The notes below the pieces were generated by a model. It had not been told where the DNA came from. It was given only the letters and a program-made list of their open reading frames with translations, and searched no databases. This document shows, one piece after another, positions 1-7,600 of a stretch of DNA of 13,489 bases (its first letter is position 1; each line of letters opens with the position of its first letter). Both the position numbers and the translations under genes were made by a program. The stretch is from Euryarchaeota archaeon UBA242 (GTDB lineage Archaea; Thermoplasmatota; Poseidoniia; Poseidoniales; Poseidoniaceae): positions 3,075 to 16,563 of the forward strand of contig DAJY01000035.1 of assembly GCA_002499015.1 (NCBI GenBank). The letters run 5' to 3'.

Positions 1-6
1 TCATTG

Positions 7-378
7 ATGGCTTTTGCAAATATGTATGACTTCTTGGAGTTACATGTCTTCACTGCTTTAGGTGTATTCCAAGTTGGCATGTTATGGGCTTTAATGGCCC
101 ATTTGGCATTACCTAATGCACAGAAAAAGGGTAAGGTCTTACGATGGGTTGCGATGATTATTTCTTTCATCTCATTCAATGTAATGACTTCAGCATTAAA
201 GGATGCTGTAAAGGGAATGTCCAAGGCTGAGGCACAAGAAGCTTTTATCCAATTAACACCATTACAACATGCGATAGATATCGCAGCACCGGCTGAATAT
301 TTCTTGGTTATTGGCTTATTTATTGCCCTTGCTTCATTTGAATCCGATTTGGAAGTAACAACTATCAGTAACCAATAA
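7..378 (+). CDS. small three-helix membrane protein, function unknown
   Basis: I do not recognise this family. The ATG-started protein has about 123 residues and three probable membrane helices, near residues 14-34, 44-64 and 95-111. A basic loop (KKGK, about 40-43) lies between helices 1 and 2, and an amphipathic stretch (about 66-92, KGMSKAEAQEAF) between helices 2 and 3. The C-terminal end is short and acidic. A TTG codon lies directly before the ATG, and the frame stays open to the first base of the window, so a longer N-terminus cannot be excluded. However, the short polar lead before the first helix looks like a natural start. It converges on the membrane Fe-S oxidoreductase gene, with stops 60 bases apart, so the two are not one transcript. 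No charged or catalytic pattern in the helices suggests a transport or enzyme role. Confidence 0.7.
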   Translation: MAFANMYDFLELHVFTALGVFQVGMLWALMAHLALPNAQKKGKVLRWVAMIISFISFNVMTSALKDAVKGMSKAEAQEAFIQLTPLQHAIDIAAPAEYFLVIGLFIALASFESDLEVTTISNQ

Positions 379-408
379 ATCGGTCATTGAGAGTTGTAAA
401 CTATCATG

Positions 409-438
409 CCTCTGCACTTTAAACTGTAATTTCAGAGG
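409..438. other. weak inverted repeat between convergent genes
   Basis: CCTCTG at 409-414 is matched by CAGAGG at 433-438, with an 18-base T/A-rich spacer. It lies between the two converging stop codons and could fold at the 3' end of either transcript. The stem is only 6 bp with a long loop and there is no strong T-run after it, so a terminator role is only a possibility. Confidence 0.2.
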
Positions 439-460
439 TTAAACTGTAAGTTCAGCAGTT
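421..460. repeat. 20-bp tandem duplication over the stop codon of the Fe-S gene
   Basis: Positions 421-440 and 441-460 are adjacent 20-base copies that differ at three positions (17/20 identical, both starting AAACTGTAA). On the minus strand, the upstream copy encodes the last residues (ELTV) and stop of the Fe-S oxidoreductase. The second copy follows directly and would repeat the coding end and stop. This looks like a small slippage duplication at the gene end. Confidence 0.6.
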
Positions 461-2481
461 GCTTTCTTAGATTGTAGTGCTTTATCGTTTGATTTTATCT
501 GCTCCCAAACAATTTCTGCAATATCCTTGACTTCCATATCCGAGCCAATTGCATTCAATCCATCTGTAACCATCGTTGAACAGAATGGACAACCTACTAC
601 AACAGTATCTGCACCAGTTTCTGCAAGTTCCTTTGAACGGATTACGTTAACCTTGTCATATCCATCATCAACATGCTCTTCCATCCACATTTGTGCTCCA
701 CCAGCACCACAGCAGAAAGAATTCTTACCATTGCGTTCAGTTTCAATATCAACACCGCCAATAGCAGCGCGTGGTGCTTCTGTTTCCCCGCCAATTCTTC
801 CTAGATAACAAGGGTCGTGATAGGTCACAGTACCATCGTGTTTAGGCTCTGGTAGTTTTCCTTCTTTCTGAAGATGTGCAATCAATTGTGAGTGATGCAT
901 TACCTCGATGTCTTGGCCCCCATAATCTTTGTATTCTTTACCGAGGGTATGGAAACAGTGTGGACAAGAAGCGACAATTTTCTTAACGCCAATCTCCTCA
1001 AAGGTTGCAAGATTTGTTTCTGCTAACATCTGGAAGAGATATTCATTTCCGGCTCGACGAGCAGTATCTCCGCTACATCCTTCTTGCATTCCCAAAATTC
1101 CAACATCGAGTCCTGCTTCTTTCATAATGCTAATTGTATCGCGAGCAACTTTCTTGTTGCGCTCATCGAATGATGCAGCACAGCCTGCGAAGTAAATATA
1201 TTCGGCTGGTTCTGCTACTTTAACATCTAGTCCTTCAGCCCAATCTCCTCTTTCATGTGATGGCATTCCGTAAGGATTTGAATCGGATTCAATGTTTTCA
1301 ATCGCACCCATCAAAGGCATGATTGAAGCTTCAACCGCAGGGTCAAACTCCATTCTCTCCATCATTAAATGGCGTCGTGCGTCGGTTAGTTTCGGTACAT
1401 GGTCGATGTAAATCGGACAAGCCTCAACACAAGCATGACAAGTTGTACAAGCCCAAATCGCTTGTTCATCAAGACGTGCGATGATATCTTCTTTAGGTTT
1501 TTCACCAGCGATTAGAGTCTCGTAGTGGTCGTTAGCATAGTTTCTCAACGAATGGATAACCGTCATTGGATTGAGTGGTTTACCTGAGGCATAAGCAGGA
1601 CAGACATCTTGACAGCGAGCGCATGAAGTACAAGCCCAACCGTCGATCAAATCTCTCCAAGACATATCAGTATAGTTAGCAGTTCCAAACGATTCAATAT
1701 CCAAATCATCCAAAGGTACCGCTTTGCCGTCTTCGCCAATCGCCAAAGGAAGCATAGTTCCCATCGGAGTCATATCATGGAAGAAGACATTGGGGAATGC
1801 CATTACCAAATGCATGTGCTTTGAGAGTGGAATTAGGAAAAGGAAAGCTGCAATCGCTGACATATGAGCCCAATAAGAAATTACTACCATTGCAGTGCTT
1901 GGATTGAATGTTTGAGCAACCCAGTAACCGATTGGCTCCCAAGTGCTACTCACTGCCGCTTCACCAGCCTCAACTACGAATGAGGTGGTTGTAATCGTCA
2001 ATATCAGTAGAAGAATTGCATTACCTTCGAGTTGAGATTTTCCTTTCAACTTATCAGGTGTGAAAATAACTCTTCTAATCAATGCTAGTAAACAACCGAC
2101 AAATGCAAGAATGTATCCAAATTCGACCATGAGATTCCACGGCCCTTTAATGACCGCTGGCAGTAAGTTGTGAGAGAACCAATTACCTGTTGCCAAATCA
2201 AACATATCGGTTGATAACATCAGGAATCCCCAGAACATCATTACATGGATTCCACCTGCTACTCTGTCTTTCAATACCTTCTTTTGACCTAACCATCCAG
2301 TAATTACTTCTGAAATTCTAGCACCCCAATTATCAAATCGGTTATCTGGCCTTCCAAGCCGAACAAGACGGGTTGCTTTGACTACTTGATAAGAGAAGAA
2401 ACCACCGGAGACTCCCATTAATACAGCGAGAATTAAGACCCCCGGAATCGGTCCATAATCCATGAATAATGGGTATTCCAT
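439..2481 (-). CDS. membrane-bound Fe-S oxidoreductase (HdrD / ETF:menaquinone oxidoreductase-like)
   Basis: A 680-residue fusion of a cytochrome-b-like membrane domain and an Fe-S domain, numbered from ATG 2481. The membrane part has about five helices (about 12-34, 77-96, 117-136, 153-171, 198-219), with histidines H79, H206, H222 and H224 as candidate haem ligands (HdrE/NarI type). Two 4Fe-4S motifs follow: C284/287/290/294 and C345/348/351/355. Two CCG (cysteine-rich) domains come next: C434, C469, C506, C509 and C558, C590-C591, C631, C634. The first CCG domain has CSGD instead of the double cysteine, a variant I recall from this family. Related proteins pass electrons between ETF or thiol/disulfide couples and membrane quinones. 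An electron-transfer role from fatty- or amino-acid oxidation into the quinone pool is inferred; no ETF genes are visible nearby. A TTG start at 2529 would add 16 residues, but ATG 2481 has the better ribosome binding site. Confidence 0.85.
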   Translation of the reverse strand: MEYPLFMDYGPIPGVLILAVLMGVSGGFFSYQVVKATRLVRLGRPDNRFDNWGARISEVITGWLGQKKVLKDRVAGGIHVMMFWGFLMLSTDMFDLATGNWFSHNLLPAVIKGPWNLMVEFGYILAFVGCLLALIRRVIFTPDKLKGKSQLEGNAILLLILTITTTSFVVEAGEAAVSSTWEPIGYWVAQTFNPSTAMVVISYWAHMSAIAAFLFLIPLSKHMHLVMAFPNVFFHDMTPMGTMLPLAIGEDGKAVPLDDLDIESFGTANYTDMSWRDLIDGWACTSCARCQDVCPAYASGKPLNPMTVIHSLRNYANDHYETLIAGEKPKEDIIARLDEQAIWACTTCHACVEACPIYIDHVPKLTDARRHLMMERMEFDPAVEASIMPLMGAIENIESDSNPYGMPSHERGDWAEGLDVKVAEPAEYIYFAGCAASFDERNKKVARDTISIMKEAGLDVGILGMQEGCSGDTARRAGNEYLFQMLAETNLATFEEIGVKKIVASCPHCFHTLGKEYKDYGGQDIEVMHHSQLIAHLQKEGKLPEPKHDGTVTYHDPCYLGRIGGETEAPRAAIGGVDIETERNGKNSFCCGAGGAQMWMEEHVDDGYDKVNVIRSKELAETGADTVVVGCPFCSTMVTDGLNAIGSDMEVKDIAEIVWEQIKSNDKALQSKKATAELTV

Positions 2482-2487
2482 TGACAA

Positions 2488-2493
2488 ATCACC
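2488..2493 (-). promoter_or_regulatory. Shine-Dalgarno site supporting ATG 2481 of the Fe-S gene
   Basis: On the minus strand GGTGAT lies 6 bases before ATG 2481 and is complementary to the archaeal 16S rRNA 3' end. A second purine-rich block, GGGAGGT (2504-2510), lies further upstream, inside the alternative TTG-started reading. The TTG at 2529 has no comparable site in front of it. Confidence 0.5.
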
Positions 2494-2572
2494 GTTGGGA
2501 TTGACCTCCCAACAAATCAGCGAAGGCAAATAGATTATTCAATGCATTGATTTGGCACTTGCTAAACTAATG

Positions 2573-2580
2573 CTATTTAT
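2573..2580 (+). promoter_or_regulatory. probable TATA box of mevalonate kinase gene
   Basis: CTATTTAT resembles the archaeal TATA element. Its centre, plus about 26 bases, predicts transcription start near 2603, giving a leader of about 43 bases that holds the hairpin and the ribosome binding site. Inferred from spacing only. Confidence 0.35.
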
Positions 2581-2606
2581 CAAATTGAGAATGTGGCATA
2601 ATTATC

Positions 2607-2627
2607 AAGGGCAGCCCTGCTGCCTTT
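2607..2627 (+). promoter_or_regulatory. hairpin in the mevalonate kinase leader
   Basis: AAGGGCAG (2607-2614) pairs with CTGCCTTT (2620-2627) around a CCCTG loop: an 8-bp stem with one G-T wobble. It ends 7 bases before the ribosome binding site. It could modulate translation or protect the 5' end of the mRNA. No ligand-binding core is visible, so I do not call it a riboswitch. Confidence 0.35.
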
Positions 2628-2633
2628 GAATAG

Positions 2634-2640
2634 AGGAGGG
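2634..2640 (+). promoter_or_regulatory. strong Shine-Dalgarno of mevalonate kinase gene
   Basis: AGGAGGG lies 5 bases before ATG 2646 and is one of the clearest ribosome binding sites in the window. It fixes the start codon. Confidence 0.6.
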
Positions 2641-2645
2641 GTTAG

Positions 2646-3839
2646 ATGGCTAAAGTTGAAGCAAGCGCACCAGGCAAGTGTATATTGTTCGGAGAACATG
2701 CTGTTGTTTTTGGACAACCTGCTGTTGCTGTTGCTATTGAGCAGCGTATTACCGTCAGCCTTGAATTATTAGAACAAGGAACTGATGAGTGGCGCATTGA
2801 CGGCATGAAATTAATTCCTTCCAAACATCCTCATGTTGAGGCACTGCGCTCACGTCTATGGCAAAAAAAAGCAGGAGCGCCTGCACTTTCAATTCATATT
2901 AATGGCGATATACCACCAGCCTCTGGACTCGGTTCTTCAGCAGCATTATCAGTTGCTGCCAGCGCTTGTTTACGCGCTGCAAGAGGGCGTTGGTTATCCA
3001 AAGGTGGAGATGCAACTGAAACCAAAGACTGGGCTGAAGGTTTCTCAAGCCAACTAACTGATACCAATGCATATTCTGAGGTTGATGAGGGTAAGGACCC
3101 TGCTAGAAGAGCAGGGGATAACGGCCAAAGAAGTTCACACGTATGGGGCAACCAAGCAATAGATGTCGATGAATGTGCACTGCTTGGCCATGCTGTCGAA
3201 GCGATTGCACAAGAAGGAAGAGCATCGCCAATGGATTCTTCAGTATGTGCGCATGGAGGAATTGTTTTACTTTCTGATGAAGTTGAAAAGGGAGCTGATT
3301 GGGCATATACAAGAACTCTTAATACTCCCGAAGGAGATAGAACTTGGCAAGTACATACCATTCCTGTAATGGCATATCAACAAGATGTGTTTCTAGTAAT
3401 AGGAAACTCTGGTGTTCATTCTCCAACTTCAATACAAGTGGCCAAGGTCGCTGCGGCTATCAATGAAAACCCACAACGGATGAGAGAGATTGAAACTATT
3501 GGACTCATCGCTCGCAGAGGGGTTGAAGCACTATTGAAAGGCGATTTTGAAGCAGTTGGAAGAGCGATGAGTGAAAATCATCTGATGCTTAGAGGCCTCG
3601 GAGTATCATGCTTAGAGTTGGATGATCTGGTTCGTGCTGCTGCACCTTCATCGCTAGGAGCGAAACTAACTGGAGCTGGTGGTGGTGGTTGTATGGTGGC
3701 ATTAACTCGCAATCCAAAGCAAACCAGTGAAGCGATTGAATTGGCAGGTGGGAGAACTCTAATTTCTAAAATAGGTAACGCTGGAGTGCGAATAGAAGGC
3801 CATGAAGGATTACCTTTTTGGAAACCATCCAGTAAATAG
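2646..3839 (+). CDS. mvk: mevalonate kinase (GHMP kinase family)
   Basis: Phosphorylates mevalonate with ATP in the mevalonate pathway, which feeds the isoprenoid chains of archaeal lipids; cytosolic. All three GHMP motifs are present in the 397 residues: PGKCILFGEHAVVFG (9-23), PPASGLGSSAAL (90-101, the ATP phosphate-binding loop) and KLTGAGGGGCMVAL (340-353). The expected catalytic aspartate is D197, in ASPMDSSVCAHGG. The start is ATG after a strong AGGAGGG site. The protein is longer than typical archaeal mevalonate kinases (about 300-330 residues), mainly because of a hydrophilic insertion at about residues 117-173 between motif 2 and the catalytic Asp. The gene stands alone between a divergent Fe-S gene and tbp; no other mevalonate-pathway gene is visible. 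Related GHMP kinases (phosphomevalonate kinase, galactokinase) fit less well, because motif 1 and the SPMD motif are of mevalonate kinase type. Confidence 0.93.
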   Translation: MAKVEASAPGKCILFGEHAVVFGQPAVAVAIEQRITVSLELLEQGTDEWRIDGMKLIPSKHPHVEALRSRLWQKKAGAPALSIHINGDIPPASGLGSSAALSVAASACLRAARGRWLSKGGDATETKDWAEGFSSQLTDTNAYSEVDEGKDPARRAGDNGQRSSHVWGNQAIDVDECALLGHAVEAIAQEGRASPMDSSVCAHGGIVLLSDEVEKGADWAYTRTLNTPEGDRTWQVHTIPVMAYQQDVFLVIGNSGVHSPTSIQVAKVAAAINENPQRMREIETIGLIARRGVEALLKGDFEAVGRAMSENHLMLRGLGVSCLELDDLVRAAAPSSLGAKLTGAGGGGCMVALTRNPKQTSEAIELAGGRTLISKIGNAGVRIEGHEGLPFWKPSSK

Positions 3840-3890
3840 AGTACTGCATGATGATTTCCCTTCTCAACGAACAGAAAAAGTTGGCTTTCT

Positions 3891-3899
3891 TTTTATATA
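3891..3899 (+). promoter_or_regulatory. TATA box of tbp
   Basis: TTTTATATA is a near-consensus archaeal TATA box and the best one in the window. Its centre (about 3896) lies 26 bases upstream of ATG 3922, the usual distance from TATA centre to transcription start. This predicts a leaderless transcript beginning at the ATG. As the gene encodes TBP itself, feedback of TBP on its own promoter is possible, but this is inference. Confidence 0.65.
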
Positions 3900-3921
3900 G
3901 TGGTTATAAGTGGCGAGGAAC

Positions 3922-4554
3922 ATGACCACTGATGAAGAGCGCCTAACTGTCGTAAATGTAGTAGCCAGCACTCGAGTAGCGGAAGAACTTGATCTTCCGG
4001 ATATCGCAATTCAATTAAATTGTGAATACGAACCAGAACAATTCCCTGGTGTTGTATACCGAGTCAAAGACCCTAAACTAGCAATATTGATGTTCCGCTC
4101 TGGAAGAGCAGTTTGTACTGGTGGAAAGAACAAGGATAACATTCACACTGGAATTGAGCGCATGATTGAGGACCTACGCGGCGCAGGTATTGAGACCTGG
4201 GACAAGAAAGATGTTGAAATCGAAGTTCAAAACATGGTTGCAACCTATGCCCTTCACTACCCTGATGATTATGAGGGACTACAAAAAATTGACACCCTTG
4301 ACCTTCCAAAGGGTTCCCCTCTTGCAGGACTTCCGCGCAAGTTGAACCTTAACAATCTAACATTCCACTTGCCTTTCGACAAGGTTGAGTACGAGCCAGA
4401 GCAATTCCCTGGACTAATTTACAGACTTGACTTCCCTAAGGTTGTTTGTTTGATATTCGGTTCTGGAAAGATGGTAATTACCGGCGCTCGTCACAAGAGT
4501 GAAATTCTTGAAGCTGTAGAAATCATCAAGGATGAATTGGCAGATCTTCTTTGA
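3922..4554 (+). CDS. tbp: TATA-binding protein with inserted segment
   Basis: General transcription factor that binds the TATA box and recruits TFB and RNA polymerase. The two direct repeats of the TBP saddle are clear. Each carries EYEPEQFPG followed by a YR and a FxSG core: repeat 1 at about residues 9-90, repeat 2 at about 100-208. All four expected DNA-intercalating phenylalanines are present (F41, F58, F162, F179). The protein is 210 residues against about 180-190 in most archaea. The excess lies in repeat 2, where 47 residues separate VQNMVAT from EYEPEQFPG compared with 18 in repeat 1. A GTG at 3910 would add MARN, but it would lie upstream of the transcription start predicted from the TATA box, and no ribosome binding site precedes either codon. 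I therefore choose ATG 3922. The gene appears to be transcribed alone. Confidence 0.93.
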   Translation: MTTDEERLTVVNVVASTRVAEELDLPDIAIQLNCEYEPEQFPGVVYRVKDPKLAILMFRSGRAVCTGGKNKDNIHTGIERMIEDLRGAGIETWDKKDVEIEVQNMVATYALHYPDDYEGLQKIDTLDLPKGSPLAGLPRKLNLNNLTFHLPFDKVEYEPEQFPGLIYRLDFPKVVCLIFGSGKMVITGARHKSEILEAVEIIKDELADLL

Positions 4555-4673
4555 AGTGTCCAATTAGAAGCATCTTTCTTGACTATTAGCACGGATGTTT
4601 GTCCATCTAATGATGACTTTAACAATTCCATTATGGCAAAGAATAGATGAGGTAGTTCTGTTTTGCCTATCTC

Positions 4674-7600
4674 ATGAGGCGCAAGTCTAGTTCTGCAGTT
4701 CCGGCTGTGGCGCTATTTTTTTTGATAGCAATATCATCCCTCAGCCCCCTCATCTCTTCTCACCAAGACGATACTACGGGTCCGCTAGATTTTGAAAATA
4801 TTATCCCTGCTAGAGCAGGTGCTTCTGGCGACCCAGGTGTTAGCGACGTCCCCGTTTGGAGAATCGGTGACAAATGGATTTATTCTGGAACCTTTGACCC
4901 GACTGCATTGATTGTCAACAGCGGTGTAAGCGCTTCGGTCGGAGAAATAAATGGCGACACCACTGCGGAAGTGATCTCTATTACCGAACAGTCTGTTGAC
5001 AATAAGACCGTCTTGGCCTATACCCTTAGGTCATATGCTAATTTTGATAAATCAGGAGTTGAATTGGATGGATATACTGGTAACGCATTCATTGAATATA
5101 CTCAGACGGAAATAATTCAGGTTAGTGATTTATCAACAATAAGAAGCGACTTGGATATGTACATCAAATTCGTCCCATATGGAATTTCATCCTTAACTAG
5201 AATTCTGGGAGATATTACGATTACCAATACCTATTCACCTGTCAATGAAGTATATGATTTCCCAATTAGAGCTGATGAACGTTGGACTACAACAAAGACT
5301 ACAAGTTCTACTTGGTCTGGAACAAGTGATTACATCACACCATTCCCACCACCACTGACCGATACCAATTCTACTACATGGGAGGTTACCGCAGTTGGTA
5401 AACCATTCAATAGCAGAGGACAGACTATTGGTTATGGTGGTTGTAATGAGTCTTACGGTTTGACCTCCTATGATATTCAAGGAGATGAATCAGGATACCG
5501 TTGGTATTGCCCAGAAGTAAGGAATTATGCATGGATGCATAATGAAGAAGATGTTGGATTAACTATTGATTTTAGGTTGAAGCAATATATTCCAAAAGAC
5601 TCAACAGGAGTCGATATTTATCAAAACCCTGGTACTCGTGAGCGTTGTATAAATATTGAATCAACTAACTCAATTACTGCCCTCAATACGCCGATTGAAG
5701 TTTGGGCCAATGTATCCACTACCTGTTTTTCAAACATTGCTGGATTACAATTAGAATTACGTTATGAGACTACTGGATTCCTTGCATCTCTAACCACTGC
5801 TGCTAACGGAAGTGCTTGGGCGGTTGTCGATGTTTCAGATAAATTGGACTCTTCGGCCTACGATTTAGATTGGGCCAGTCACGCATTCGTTGCTAAAATT
5901 GCCAATCATATCGGAGTTGCAACCATTACATTAGATGAATATATTGTCGGACTTGATTTAATTGCAGATTTAGATTCTGCAATCGTGTTGAGGAATAGAA
6001 GTGGTATCACATCTGAATTGAATTCAATTACCGGATGGAATGTATTGCCTGCAGATCAATTATCCATTGAAGTTTCAGTAAAAAACCGTGGCATCATTAC
6101 ATCCACTCCTGCTGAGATTCTAATCACTCACCCTGATGGCCAAACCAGTAGGCACATGATGTCTTCATTAGCCACTTATGCTGTGCACAAAGTTAACTTC
6201 ACATGGACTGTTCCTGCCGATTCACCTATTGGCATTATTCCAATGAGTTGGGAGGCTGATCCTGATGCGGTTAATTCCGCTGATGCAAACTCAACTAACG
6301 ATTATGCACAATTGAATCTAAATGTTGGTAGATTACCAACCGCTTTGGCTAATACTTCATCAGTTCAAACTAATCAAGTAGCATTAATTGACGCTTCACA
6401 AAGTTTTGATGAAGATGGTGGAGATGTGTTTTGTAAATTCGCAGTCACCTTTGATGATGGTTCGCGCCAATGGAATAGTCAAAATATTATTTCTCAATCT
6501 TGTATGATAAATTATTCTTGGATTGATGATGGTCAATATCCCATTGATATCACCGTTATTGATGATGAGAGAGATGAGGTGACGATTACCTTGATCGTCG
6601 ATGTTGAGAATAGGGCACCAAAGATAGAGATTAGAAGTTCAAGAACTGAGGCCAAGGTTGAGCATCCAATCACATTGTATGCATATGCAAATGATTCTGA
6701 TTCTGAGAAGGTTTGGCCGGGTGTTGTGGATGTTTATTGGCCAAATTCAATTTGCCAAGAAGGCTACTATACGCGAGTATGCACTACCACTGCTCAGCAT
6801 GAAGGATGGCATTCCTTTTTGGCAATTGCAGAAGATGATGACTTCACAAAAACCACAGCGAGTATTGATATAAAATTCACCAATATCGCACCGCATGGAA
6901 CCACAATACAATTGTTGAATGGTTCCATTGCGATGGAGAGTGATAACCAACATATTTGGCAAGTTGATGAAGACCAATTGGTCAATGTCAAGGGCCAATC
7001 TGATGACTCAATTGATGATATTGACAACTTAATTCACACATGGTGGCCTGATGATGCACAACCATCTCTGATCGAAATTCTTGAAGGAAGAACATCTCAA
7101 TTCCCAATGTTGTGGAGTGATTCAGGATTGCATAAGATTCGCTTGCAAGTAACCGACACGGATGGAGAATCTAGTGCCGTTGAAGAACGCTGGGTCAATA
7201 TTAGAAATGTTGCCCCTGTTGTCGAGGCTTTAGATCAAATTTTACCAGTTGCTGAAGGACAAGAAATTTCTGTTACTGGTTATGCTACTGATACAGAAAG
7301 TGATATTTCTACCTTGAGCAGATGCTGGGATATTGACCCTGGAATAGATAGTGACGGCTATGGTTCTGCTGCTGATGATTGTGACATTCGTGGTGATGAA
7401 TTGACATATTCATGGAATAGAAGTGGCTCTCATACAATCATCTACCATGTAACTGATGATGATGGGGCTTATTCAAGTGAAGTTCTCATCGTCGAGGTTC
7501 TTAACATGCCTCCAAAGGTACGAATCAGTGATATTTCTTGTGTAGCATATCGCGAATGCACTCTTGACGCTTCCGCAACAATAGACTCAATTAGCGATAT

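Noticed and set aside
3098..3116. Perfect 7-bp hairpin CCCTGCT/AGCAGGG inside the mevalonate kinase gene, with a similar CCTGCT/AGCAGG hairpin at 4806-4819 in surface paralogue 1
   Set aside because: Both encode a Pro-Ala-Arg-(Arg)-Ala-Gly run, so the similarity follows from codon choice; only two copies, different contexts.
2894..3361. 155-residue open frame antisense to mevalonate kinase
   Set aside because: Ser/Pro/Cys-rich composition, no motif, fully covered by a strongly supported gene on the other strand.
4555..4673. Search for a promoter or terminator between tbp and the first surface protein
   Set aside because: Only short T-rich tracts (CTTCTTT, CTTTCTT) and weak TATA-like TTTAAC; nothing specific enough to annotate.
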